Assembly (NCBI GenBank): GCA_947044365.1
Contig: OX345636.1
Coordinates: 24,275,466-24,339,465, forward strand
Direction: 5' to 3'
Source: Petrosia ficiformis
Lineage: Eukaryota > Porifera > Demospongiae > Haplosclerida > Petrosiidae
DNA length: 64,000 nucleotides
Made by a program: the position numbers and the translations under genes. The number at the start of each line of letters is the position of its first letter. Position 1 is the first letter of the stretch. Below, one piece after another: positions 34,801 to 45,461 of this stretch. The notes below the pieces were generated by a model that saw only the letters and a list, made by a program, of their open reading frames with translations, did not search any database and had not been told where the DNA came from.

Positions 34801-35982
34801 TCATGGGGTTACACAAATCCATTAAACTCTCCTTCTTAACAGTGGGACACACTAAATTTTCTCCAGACTGGTGTTTCGGCCTGTTGAAACAGAGGTTCCG
34901 CAGAACGAAAGTCAACTGTTTAAATGACATAGTTCGCGTTGTGGAATCCTCGGCAGCTATCAACCACGCTCAACTGGTTGGAACTCAGTCTGGAGAAACT
35001 GTTGTCCCGACTTTCAAATGGGCAGAGTTTCTGAGCTCTTTTTTGAAACGAGTACCACACATAAAAAGATTACACCACTTCCAATTTACATCTGAAGACC
35101 TGGGCACAGTCACTGTAAAAAGAAGCTGTGATGGTGAAGAAGAAAAGTTAGACCTCATAAATTCTCAACCATCTGTGGAGGACTTCCCTGAACAAGCTCT
35201 TCCAAGCGGATTGAGTGATGCTCGTCAGTGGTACTTGTTTCAAAAGATCCGGGAATTCTGTTCAGATGAAACGAAGGACAAAGTGTGTCCCCTGCCATCT
35301 TGCCCCCCAACATTTGCCACTTCTTCATGTCAACCAGTTCAGCAGTCAATCATCACTTCTCCTCCAAGATCTTCAATTTCTGTAAACTCTCCACCCCCCA
35401 AAAGACAGCGCATGTGTGGACGTTGCGGTCAAACTGGCCACAACATTCGCACATGTGAACAGGCTGATCGACTTGCAAAAGATTTCACCTAGTTTTTGTT
35501 TGTCCTCACATTTATTTTCACCTGTGTCTCTTACTCCCCTCTCATTACTTCCCTTTTTTTTTTGTTTTAACAGTTCTTTTCAGAACTACCAAGTATCAAA
35601 AGATTTCACCTCATTACCATAGATATTCAAACACACACACACACACAATCACTTTAAATACAACTAATTACTCTCACCTGGACACAGAAAGACGTCTGAA
35701 CATCACAATTCCTTTAGAAATACGTTGTTACTTGATTTCCCAAGAACCATGTGTTTTCCGTTTGAATGTAACACGGAAATATACGGAATAACGTGATAAA
35801 ATGTTTAATTGCAAAATAAATGTTTCTTGGACGTGGATGTTTATGACGCCATAGCTCTTCAACCGTCAGCGCGATCACTTAGTCGAAGGTATCAGGAGAA
35901 AGCCCGTGAACTGTAGATTCGGAATATGTAAATATCAAGAAAATTTTTTTTGGCGACAGAAGCCCTATTTTCTCGCATCACA
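31860..35982 (+). mobile_element. DUF7869-type DNA transposon, element 2
   Basis: The left end GTGACCGGATGTGAGAAAAT then agggcttctgtcgc is matched by the reverse complement of 35949-35982, which lacks about four bases near its tip (GTGATGCGAGAAAAT...). 4123 bp, with one collinear multi-exon gene. No clear target duplication was found: the right flank starts with AATTTTTTG. Confidence 0.8.
32152..35492 (+). pseudogene. DUF7869-like transposase candidate with C-terminal zinc knuckle (element 2)
   Basis: Collinear exons: 32152-32291 (MAENRNIASSLNTLFAGN, with a one-base frame slip near 32250), 32373-32432 acidic, 33069-33412 (LGCECHLFRGHACSSQFPKE, ELDHEALDFVIMGAL), then HHAFSPEDVRGIVTYL, GRIPGYKNSDIQLLPS, MTDLCWLCQKNSNAIIRSAN, HYSFDFAQQ, FLVDEAVDTGKGANAVVSML, LHADNC.GQNKNN, and 34791-35492 (RVLMGLHKSIKLSFLTVGH, FSPDWCFGLLKQ, ending CGRCGQTGHNIRTCE). 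The zinc knuckle is CX2CX4HX4C. Apart from the first-exon slip I saw no further break. I infer that it is the element's transposase because it is the only gene between the inverted ends. Confidence 0.7.
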
Positions 35983-36116
35983 ATTTTTTGTATATACATT
36001 ATTGTAAATAAGTCTGTTATTATTGTGTTACAATTTTTTGTATATACATTATTGTCAATAAGTCTGTTATTATTGTTACAATTTTTCGTCACATTGTTTA
36101 CTTTACCTTTTAGATA
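35983..36116. repeat. Duplicated AT-rich segment beside element 2
   Basis: Two tandem copies of 'tatacattattgt(a/c)aataagtctgttattattgt...' (35993-36085), related to the unique islet inside the microsatellite at 31440-31470. Also forms the 3' part (on +) of the long piggyBac intron. Confidence 0.7.
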
Positions 36117-36362
36117 ATTTCAGTGTTTTCAATTTCTGCAGATATCCTTTCCTATCTGCCCTTGCTGTTCTACATCCGTAAATACCATCATTTCAAAGGT
36201 CTTCAATCAACTTTACCGAAGTAAAGAAGTTATGAAAGTATACATGATGATGTTTTCCTTTGAGGTCAGATGTTAAATCATTCACCACTTTTGCTCCTAG
36301 ACCAGTGTAAACCTCAAATTTGTTAAAGTATTCGTTCCTGCTATCTCCTAACACCCACACCT
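36117..36362 (-). pseudogene. piggyBac transposase, middle exon
   Basis: Reads HKVWVLGDSRNEYFNKFEVYTG, then LKGKHHHVYFHNFFTS (catalytic Asp of 'Y.DN.FTS' is His here), then GIYGCRTARADRKGY. It ends in a donor (aaaag/gtaaag at 36116). The 5' side is fused near 36362 to the DUF7869 copy 3, so earlier piggyBac exons are lost. The next exon lies at 27143, leaving an intron of 8973 bp that contains elements 1 and 2. Confidence 0.75.
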
Positions 36363-37997
36363 TGTGGAATAGCTTCACAACATATCCCGAATATTCCACA
36401 TTTGCGTGGAGTTAGGAAATACAGTGGACCGGGCTGTAGTGGGTTGCTGGGAAAATTTACCTATCAAGTGTAGGAATGAAATAACATCATACATAAGTAG
36501 ACACTTTACCTGTTGTGCATAGTCAAAGCTATAATGTGCTGTTATATCTAATGTAGTAATGGGCCGGGTTAGAGGGGGAAGAAAATTATCATTGCTAGTG
36601 AACATCTGTTTCAACACATCACTTGTTTCCTTCAAAACACTTCTGAAACTATTCCGTTCTCTTCTCACCATGTCTACGTGGTCTTTTGCTCTCTCTAATA
36701 CCTATGAGAGTTTGTGCTGAAACAATTGTGGACTCTACAATAGACAATCACTTACTGTGGATTGATTCTGCATAGTAGAATTCAAGCTTCTAACAATCAC
36801 AGCACTGTTATGCTGGCATTTCCAGCAATCAGTCATAGGTTTCGTTATAATAACATGTGGAAGGTACTTTCTCCAAATTTTATAAAAGGTAGTCTCTGCA
36901 GCTAGTCTGTAAGTTAATGTGCCCTTGGCTTTCACATATTGCAGATAGACACTACGTTTGGATACACTTGATGGTAACATCTGCATGTCGTAGCATTTGT
37001 ACCCAGGGATTCTTCCAAGCAACAAAATTGCGTTAGCCTCTGCATAATTTTGTATGAAGGAAACAATTTGCATTTCCTCTTCAGCACTAAAAGCATGTGA
37101 AGGTTGTTTTCCAGTATTTCCATGTCTCCTTGAAATTTAAGATCAACATTTCAAGTTAGCTTATTGCCAAATTAGATTTTAACTTACCTTGTCTTTATAT
37201 CATCATTTAGATAGCTACTTCGAATGGCATCTAAGCGGAACTTTCTAATTCCATTCAGGAACAAAAATGTTCTTTGACATACCTAGTAAGACATTATTGC
37301 ACACTAATTCCATTTTATGTTATGGTTTTACCTTCATTCCATGGTGCATATATAGAGTAGATGGGCAGGTTCTTTCAGTGAGTATTTTTTTTAAGTTTGA
37401 TGTTTTTTCCCCACAGTGTATAGTAGCCATCAGCTGTCCCATTACTAACAGATCCCTTTCATCTTTCGACAACTCAAGAACATCATCCCTGACCCTTCGA
37501 ATATAGAATTCAGAGAAGTGTTTGAAACATTGGGCATGACATCCACAACCGTCTTTAAGAAAGGATTCACATTCCTTTTCTTCCCTAATATCTATATCTC
37601 TTTTATCATTGTCAATTGTGATGTCAGTACTATGAGGGAGCGGCAGGATAGGAGGAGCAATGAGTGGTTCAGAATCTACAAAGAACGGTGTGACATAACT
37701 GCCAATTTAACTACTTATGATATATACTTTCTGAAAGGTGTTCCTCAGATTCGTTGTCGTCGTCGTCGTCATCAAAGTGTTTCATCATAACCATAATCAT
37801 GATTTTCTATTATTCATTATTTAATAATTGTATTCATTGCAACTATAAATCAATGTAATATTTTCCCTACCTTCTTCTGTTTCTTTGTTGTCAAAGAAGT
37901 AGTCTTCAAGCAGACTTAAAACACCTTCTTAGTCATCTCCTGAAAGGTTTTCATGGTTCAATGAGTGAGCTATTGCTACTTCTCTACTGGTAGCCAT
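36363..37997 (-). pseudogene. DUF7869-like gene, copy 3 (3'-truncated)
   Basis: Minus-strand exons from ATG 37997: MATSREVAIAHSLNHENLSG (then a stop in DD*EG), acidic exon near 37760, DIDIREEKECESFLKDGCGC with CFKHFSEFY (about 37640-37500), the AEANAILLLGRIPGYKCYDMQ exon (37073-36900), MTDCWKCQHNSAVIVRSLN, ITAHYSFDYAQQ and LTPRKCGIFGICCEAIP. There it joins piggyBac sequence within 'attccacaag' at about 36362. The DE.., HADN and FSPDWCFG parts are gone. Its 5' flank is cut by the IS630-like element at 38049. Confidence 0.75.
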
Positions 37998-38115
37998 TTT
38001 TATTAATGTTGTTATCTAGTTAGTTACCGTGGAGCGTCTCCAGGGTTACAGGGATTTTCAGGTCCGTTGTCAATATTCCTTATGCGCATGCGTAGAAATT
38101 ATATAAGCGGTTGAT

Positions 38116-39084
38116 TTGAAAATGCCAGTGCCCTATCAACTAGACCTGCGATTGCGAGTTGTGTGGCTTTATCTTGCCCACAGACATGATTTTAAGACTA
38201 TAGCTTCTCTTCTAAACATTTCAGATCGTACAGTGAGGCGATATATTGATCTGTTTGTGAATACTGGTGAAGTTGAACCAAGACCTCACAAGAATGGACC
38301 TTCAAAGCTTTTAGATACATTTGAACAGGTATTTCTTCTTCAATGTATTTTAGAAAATCCTGGAATATATCTGCATGAAATAAAGTTTAAACTATATGAA
38401 CTATTTGGAGTAGAAGTGAGTGCATCAACTATATGTAGAACACTCCACTACATGGGATGTAGTCGCCAGAAGATGCATTTGGTAGCCCTACAACAGTCTG
38501 ATGTTCTCAGAGGCAAGTTTATGGCAGATATTTCTGTCTATGATCCTAATATGTTGGTATGGCTAGATGAGAGTGGATTTGATAAAAGAAATGCAGTTCG
38601 TAAGTATGGATATAGCATTCGGGGAATTCCTCTCTGTGATCAACGTTTGTTGATTAGGGGCACTAGATATACAGCCATTCCCATTGTCTCACTGGAAGGT
38701 GTCCATGATGTGTATTTATCTGAGGGAACAACAAATGGTGACAGATTTGCTCATTTTGTGAGAAATTACTTACTACCCATTTTACTACCTTTCAATGGCA
38801 TTAATCCAAGATCAGTTTGCATAATGGACAATGCAAGTATTCATCATGTTGAGGAAGTAAAGGATTTGATTGAAGCATTTGGTGCTAAGTTAATTTTTTT
38901 GCCTCCTTACTCCCCTGACCTCAATCCTGTGGAAGGAATTTTCAGCCAAACAAAGAGCATCATAAAGGAAAATTATAGATTGTTCGAAGCATGTATTGCA
39001 GTAAGATCGCTTCTTTCAATGGCTTTTGAAATGGTCTCAGTAAATGATTGCTATGGTCATATTAAATGTTGTGGATACATATAA
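38116..39084 (+). CDS. IS630/Tc1-type DD34E transposase
   Basis: 322 residues, intact. Residues 5-60 form paired helix-turn-helix motifs (RLRVVWLYL, FKTIASLLNISDRTVRRYI). A second HTH region follows around residues 95-130 (STICRTLHYMGCS). Catalytic residues: Asp in VWLDESGFDK, Asp in IMDNASIHH and Glu in PPYSPDLNPVEG; the last two are 34 residues apart (DD34E). ATG 38116 is the first in frame and lies only 67 bp inside the TIR, so the promoter probably overlaps the terminus. The intact frame and well-matched ends suggest recent activity. Confidence 0.9.
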   Translation: MKMPVPYQLDLRLRVVWLYLAHRHDFKTIASLLNISDRTVRRYIDLFVNTGEVEPRPHKNGPSKLLDTFEQVFLLQCILENPGIYLHEIKFKLYELFGVEVSASTICRTLHYMGCSRQKMHLVALQQSDVLRGKFMADISVYDPNMLVWLDESGFDKRNAVRKYGYSIRGIPLCDQRLLIRGTRYTAIPIVSLEGVHDVYLSEGTTNGDRFAHFVRNYLLPILLPFNGINPRSVCIMDNASIHHVEEVKDLIEAFGAKLIFLPPYSPDLNPVEGIFSQTKSIIKENYRLFEACIAVRSLLSMAFEMVSVNDCYGHIKCCGYI

Positions 39085-39214
39085 CAATTCTTGATGATAC
39101 ACTGTTTTACTGACAATAAAATTACATGTCCAACTCATTAAGTTTGCACAATCATTGTGATTATAATTATGAGTATGATAATGAAAACTGATTATGATTA
39201 TGAAAAAAAATTAA

Positions 39215-40193
39215 TTATGATAACTTTTTTAGCATTTTCAGAATCACTGCTTTTTCTGAATTATATTCACCAGTTGACAACACACCAGATTCTAGAAGGT
39301 TTTTAATATCTGAGAGTTGTTTATAACATTTCGTGCGACTGTCTATCAGTTTAGCAGGACTATTCATTGTTGAACCACTGCCAGATGATTGTGGTATAAG
39401 TACAGAGGTTAGTTCAGTAAGAGCACAAGATACAGTTTCACCAGTTGAAATACTTTTCTTCTTAGCAGATGCGGTACCACCACCAGCTCGAAGAAACATA
39501 GTTGTTGCTGGAGGATTATCTCTGCTAGTATGAACCCCAGCTGAACACATTTCAGCCCATATTCTGTACAGCATGGGAGTGTAAGTAGCACCATATTTTG
39601 TTTTCAATTCCTTTATTGTCTCATCAACCAGGTCTTCTCTCTCCTGAGATTTCCTCCTCTTTTTCTTGATGCTTTGAACTTCTTCTAATTCATCATCTGA
39701 ACTCAATTCCTTAATAGTTTTCTTGTTACCCACTTTTTTTAAGCCATCACACCAAAGAATTACATTTGTCCCTTTCTGTATGTTACTCCAAACCTCAGAT
39801 AGATCCTCTACTTCGTAAGTACACAGCACTACTCCCTTGCAAGTATCCAACATCAAAATTAGAGCAAATTTCATCACCCAATTGGGTCTTTATGATACCC
39901 TTCAGGTTTTCAACAGATGATGAATTGCTTAAGATAATGTTCCTCAGAGTAAACATTTGACTATCCTTTTTATTACTTCTGGAGCAAACTTTAATGAGCA
40001 CTTTTTCAATCACAGGCTGTGGCCTGAGAGGTGTAACCACGACTCCTCCTCCTCCTCGTATAGGGCCAGGTATTTGAACAGTACTGAGAGCATGTGGTCC
40101 ATTGTGGACAGTTACAGAATTTGAGACTGTACCAGAGACTAAACCTAATCCTCCAAGCGCAATTTTCATCTTATCACCTCGACCTTCAGACAT
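39215..40193 (-). pseudogene. Second protein of the IS630-like element, unknown function
   Basis: Starts MSEGRGDKMKIALGGLGL (40193). It has a Gly/Val/Pro-rich N-terminus, then VLIKVCSRSNKKDSQMFTLR and LKGIIKTQLGDEI. Near 39860 it must shift frame to continue as TYEVEDLSEVWSNIQKG, ILWCDGLKK, a basic patch (KKKRRKSQ) and RIWAEMC. A Ser/Thr-rich C-terminus ends ...KAVILKMLKKLS. The middle resembles a ubiquitin-like or DUF segment followed by a KKRR nuclear signal, but I do not recognise the family. Its opposite orientation and shared TIRs indicate it is part of the mobile unit. Confidence 0.55.
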
Positions 40194-40308
40194 TTCTACA
40201 CGTTTAGTTATATACTACATGTGTACATGTACAAGGCAAGCAGGTAACCAAAGTGCGCATGCGCAAAATAACTATTAAAGATTGACAACGGACCTGAAAA
40301 TCCCTGTA

Positions 40309-40532
40309 TGCAAATGCGTCATTACTTAGCTTTCGTTGCTATAGCAATGATGTCATTGTCCAAGCGATTAGTAACCTTCGCGTGTTATTTTCCGTGATAT
40401 TATCTCCGTTTCCAATAATGGAGGCATTCTAGCCAGTACTAAAAAAGTGTTTCTCTTGTAATATGATGAAAATAGTGCACAAGTTTGGTATCAAATGAAA
40501 GGTGAGTTATCATAGAGTGCGTGGGCGTTTTA
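40309..40532. other. Remnant between IS630-like and pogo-like elements
   Basis: Probably the displaced 5' flank of DUF7869 copy 3. No motif of its own was recognised. Confidence 0.35.
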
Positions 40533-42420
40533 CGGACACCACTAGTCGGACAGTGTTCAACCAGGTAGCCACAATGATTGTTTTCAACCAAAACGAAGTG
40601 AATTGGACAACACTAACACACGAAAGATGTGACAAACATTTGGCCCTTGGAGGAATAATATTCGACACTTGTGTGCAATAATACTAATGTCATCCGGACC
40701 ATCAGTTTACGGACACAGACCTCGAATACCGAACAACCTATAAACATCGAAGAAAACACTGATAGTACTAAAATTTTAGTGGTAAGATTTTATCACTAAG
40801 CTGTGAGAATTTGCCAGATAAACAAAGATCGTTATCATTGACAGATTACGTCATAATTATCATGTTAACTTTAATAATAGTCAATTAATTTCAAGTTTCA
40901 ACCATAGAACCTGTACTATTAAATTTATATATTAAATTTTTATAATGTATCATAATGATAGAAAACACAATTACAAATTGGCAACTGAAAAAATCAAATT
41001 TATTAAACATACCATAAATGTATTATAGAAAAAAGAAGAAAACATCAGTATAAGTAGCAACTGAAAGCATCAACATACATTATCATTGTAAAAATTAATG
41101 TATCAGACGTCATTTGAGGGAACTGAAAACAGTAAACATCTGACAAAATGTGTTAGATACCATTTATGCCAAGCAAGTTCAGCAAACGTCAAATTTATTT
41201 GACGCAAGTGAACAGGAACTACAAGAAAATGCAAAGTCAGGGCTACTGGCTTGCACTGTAGTCACCTTTATACATATACAGTGGTACCATCCATCACACC
41301 TTTCACACTGGATCCAGTTCCAGGCTTTCTTGTGACCACAACTTCCAGACATACACATGGTTTCATTTCCTATAACAGCACATTAATCACCAAAATGATA
41401 AATGTTAATTGTTTAATTAAACAAAATTAATTACTTTAATTAATTAATTATTCATTAGTTAATTGCTTGAGTGACCACTTCAAAAACAATGTTAAAATTA
41501 TGTAAGATTGCTGTTTGGCCAAAATTTATAACTGAGTCAGAGAGTTTGGTAGCCAAGTATTATCCACACCCCTGTATAATTTAATTTGCATGATAGCTAT
41601 TGTATAAAGACAGTACACGAAAATGACATCTTTGACTAAATGTATTAAAACTTAAGCTGTGTGGGCATATCAATGCTTTTGAATGAGTGGACTGTTGGAT
41701 TTCTTAATAATTTCTTTGCTAAACAAAACTCTTTCTGCAGTTTTCATACAGTATAAAGTAGAACCTCAAGGAAGTGCAAAATAGGAATTGAGTGCATATT
41801 TAATGCCAACCAGAATTGCATATAGTTTTCATGCAACAAAACTGTTGGATATACTATTAAACACAAGTTTTAGATTATGTAGAAATCCATAGTGACTAAT
41901 TTTTGAAAAGTATTTAAAACATGCATATTTTATCAGCAAAACTTATGAATGAGGACAACATGCAATTACTAGTGTTGTTTTGGTTAACTATAAATGGAAT
42001 TTAATTAGTTCTTGAGGACTTAATTAAAACTGAATCAAATCTTAATCAAAAATTACCACTAAAATGTTCCAAACCTTGCAATTATGCATCGCAAACAACT
42101 AAGCTGAAAGTTATTCATCATAAAACTATAATTCATCAAAGTAAACTAAAAATGTTTTACTGACTTAATTAATTATACTATCTCATTCTGTCATTAATGT
42201 TGTGTGATTTAAATTTACTTAAATTATGTCACCTTGTCACCAATCAAGGCCAAAATAGTAAAGGTTTATGTAGTATATCTGGGGTATTGAAGTAAAACAA
42301 TATTGTGATATTAGCTTAGTGGGTATTGCAAATCCTTAGACTATTGACTTTTATGGCGACTCTAATCAGCAATCACACAGCATTTCAAGTCATCATACAT
42401 ACATACAAACGTGTACAACC

Positions 42421-43735
42421 AACTCACTTCCATTAATTTTAGTTTGTCTATGTGTCCAACAAACACAAAATTATGTGTGTATGGTACACAATTACAAATT
42501 TTGTATTCTCACCTTCACATTCTTTATTAACTATATCTTTATTGGTACTGATCATCAGAGGGGTGGAGCTACTTGCTATAAAGGATCAAATATACTCACA
42601 ACAAGTACTAAAAGACATTGCACACTTACTTCCATTAACTTTAGCTTGTCTAAGTGTCCTTCCAGCTGAAGCAAACACAAAAATTATGTGTGTATGTACA
42701 AGTACTAAAAGACATTGCACACTTACTACCATTAACTTTAGCTTGTCTACGTGTCCTTCCAGCTGAAACAAACACAAAAATTATGTGTATGTACATGATT
42801 ACAAATTTTGTATTCTCACCATCACATTCTTTATTAACTACATCTTTATTGGTACAGATCATCAGAGGGGTGGAGCTACTTGCTATAAAAGATCAAATAT
42901 ACTCACAAGTACTAAAAGACATTGCACACTTACTTCCATTAACTTTAGCTTGTCTACGTGTCCTTCCAGCTGAAACAAACACAAAAATTATGTGTATGTA
43001 CATGATTACAAATTTTGTATTCTCACCATCACATTCTTTATTAACTACATCTTTATTGGTACAGATCATCAGAGGGGTGGAGCTACTTGCTATAAAGGAT
43101 CAAATATACTCACAAGTACTAAAAGACATTGCACACTTACTTCCATTAACTTTAGCTTGTCTACGTGTCCTTCCAGCTGAAACAAACACAAAAATTATGT
43201 GTATGTACATGATTACAAATTTTGTATTCTCACCATCACATTCTTTATTAACTATATACATCTTTATTGGTACAGATCATCAGAGGGGTGGAGCTACTTG
43301 CTATAAAAGATCAAATATACTCACAAGTACTAAAAGACATTGCACACTTACTTCCATTAACTTTAGCTTGTCTACGTGTCCTTCCAGCTGAAACAAACAC
43401 AAAAATTATGTGTATGTACATGATTACAAATTTTGTATTCTCACCATCACATTCTTTATTAACTACATCTTTATTGGTACAGATCATCAGAGGGGTGGAG
43501 CTACTTGCTATAAAAGATCAAATATACTCACAAGTACTAAAAGACATTGCACACTTACTTCCATTAACTTTAGCTTGTCTATGTGTCCTTCCAGCTGAAA
43601 CAAACACAAAAATTATGTGTATTACAAATTTTGTATTCTCACCATCACATTCTTTATTAACTATATCTTTATTGGTACTGATCATCAGAGGGGTGGAGCT
43701 ACTTGCTATAAAAGAACAAATATACTTCTTAATTG
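42421..43735 (-). repeat. 207-bp tandem array of exon-intron units inside the pogo-like gene
   Basis: Unit starts repeat every 207 bp (one spacing 211), with about six units and one shortened unit near 42690. On the minus strand each full unit holds an 18-nt segment between atgtag and gtgaga (encoding INKECD in phase) and a 36-nt segment between tttcag and gtaagt (encoding AGRTRRQAKVNG). Both have multiples of three bases and phase-1 borders, so any number of units keeps the gene in frame. Confidence 0.8.
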
Positions 43736-43788
43736 ACCCTCCCCCTGATGGTTATTGCAATCTGTTAGTGTGTTTGTGTGTATGTGCA

Positions 43789-43825
<37 letters not shown>

Positions 43826-45427
43826 ACGCGTGTGCGCACACACACATGAGCATGTGTTCATCTGTTATTTCCTATTTCATCAAAATTATACAATTTTGCA
43901 AATCAAGACTTAATACAGTGATATTTCTCCACAAATGGTCTGACTTGTAAGTATATTATGAAGGACTACAATTTACCACAAACCATCAGATATGCTTGGC
44001 TGAAGTGCCACTTTTTATTTGTATTTTAATTTATATTTAGAATCATGTTCTGGCATATTAGTAATAACAATACTAGTCTCACGCAGCCAATGTATTGCAA
44101 GACTACAACAATAAAACTATAATACAACTATATACTATAATTTAGAATTGGGGAGGGTCATCTATCTTAAGTTCTCTAGTTAAGATCATTATCTATTAGT
44201 ATAAACTACCAAACCCCAACTCCTAAAACAAGCTCTTAAAAAGAGTGATGACAATCTTGGATTGGGGAGAAGTGACATAGTACATACAACCAACTCACTT
44301 CCATTGGATTCAAAAAGCAGTTCAAAATGTTCATCCCCGCTTACTGGAAAAGAAATTAGTATTATTACTAGTAAAAATGCAAAGATGTTGTGAGGCATGA
44401 TCAACTATTACTTACTACAGTAATCATCATCCGATGAAAGTTGTTTATCAATTTGCTTTTTCTTCCTGTGCATCTGCTTCATCTCTTTCTCCTTCAGTTT
44501 TTGAGCCTTTTTCTCTTCACGTTCTCTCTTACGATATTCTTTTGCTTCAGCAGCTTCTTTCTTCTTCTGTTCCTTCTCTGAAAGCTCTTGAAGGAAAGCA
44601 GCACTTGTAAGCACTCGTGCTTTACCTGGATGAGCATTCTTGGCTGGACTAGGTACCAGCAAAAACTCACTCCATAATGGGTCATTCTCTTTGTCCCTGG
44701 ATAACACCAAAGGATGAACAGAAGGTGGTGAACTAGGTGAGCTTAAGACAGAAGACTCCATATGTGAAGACATATGTGTACTGTATTTGTAATATTTCAT
44801 CCATAGAGAGTACCGTTCATCAGGTAAATCATAACCTTCCTCGTATCTCCTTTGAAAGCGGTGGTGTTCCTCTTCTGTAAACTGAATATCTTTCTCTGTA
44901 ACAGTTTCTTCTACCACCCGAGGAAAGAAAGAATAAGAAAGTAACACCAGCAGTAGTACACTTGAACCACTTACATTCGCAGTAGATGATGATGTGAGAT
45001 GGTTAAAGGTTGGTGAAGTAGGAGGACTTAGAAAAGGTGAATGGAGATGCTGTCTACGAGGAGTGTAGAATGGAAGGTAATTAATGCCTTCCTTTTGAGC
45101 TAATTTTGCTGTTGGTGTGGCCACAACTTCAACACCTGAAACATGTATTAACCTTCGACTTAAAGAGTATACCCCAGCAGCCCGAAATCCTGAGATAATT
45201 GTAGCAGGGGTCATTGCCTGATACCATGCTGCAGCAAACAGCCAACTAAAGTCATAAATTGTTACGGTTTTCCCAGGATGAGAAGACATGTATTCGTCAC
45301 ATACATGATTCCAATATACTTTCAGTGAGTGGAAAGGAGCAACATCTAGTGGTTGGGCTACATGGGTGGTATTTGGTGGTAAACAAAACAAAATCACACC
45401 AGCACGAGCAGCTTCTCTGATTACACA

Positions 45428-45461
45428 TGGGTTGTAATGGGTTGTAATGGGTTGTAATGGG
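45428..45461. repeat. Triplicated decamer gggttgtaat
   Basis: Three tandem copies of gggttgtaat interrupt the DDE_1 coding exon just after the second catalytic Asp (DGHSSHYNP). Two extra copies add 20 bases and shift the frame. The flanking frames otherwise fit one protein. Confidence 0.8.

Larger units (their letters stand above)
38049..40306. mobile_element. Two-gene IS630/Tc1-type DNA transposon
   Basis: TA dinucleotides (38047-38048 and 40307-40308) flank inverted termini CAGGGATTTTCAGGTCCGTT then gtcaat. A TGCGCATGCG word sits just inside each end. The 2258-bp body encodes a DD34E transposase (+) and an unrelated second protein (-), convergent. Carrying a second gene is unusual for this superfamily. 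Confidence 0.9.

Noticed and set aside
37267..37790. Plus-strand frames at 37267-37506 and 37518-37790
   Set aside because: Shadows of the minus-strand DUF7869 copy 3 exons, which carry the family motifs.
42421..43735. Possible CRISPR array or bacterial repeat region
   Set aside because: Units are ~207 bp and almost wholly identical, with no short repeat/unique spacer pattern. Surroundings are eukaryotic, and the repeat contains splice signals.
42654..43950. 245- and 227-residue plus-strand frames across the 207-bp array
   Set aside because: They arise because 207 is a multiple of three. The evidence for coding is on the minus strand, as small exons.
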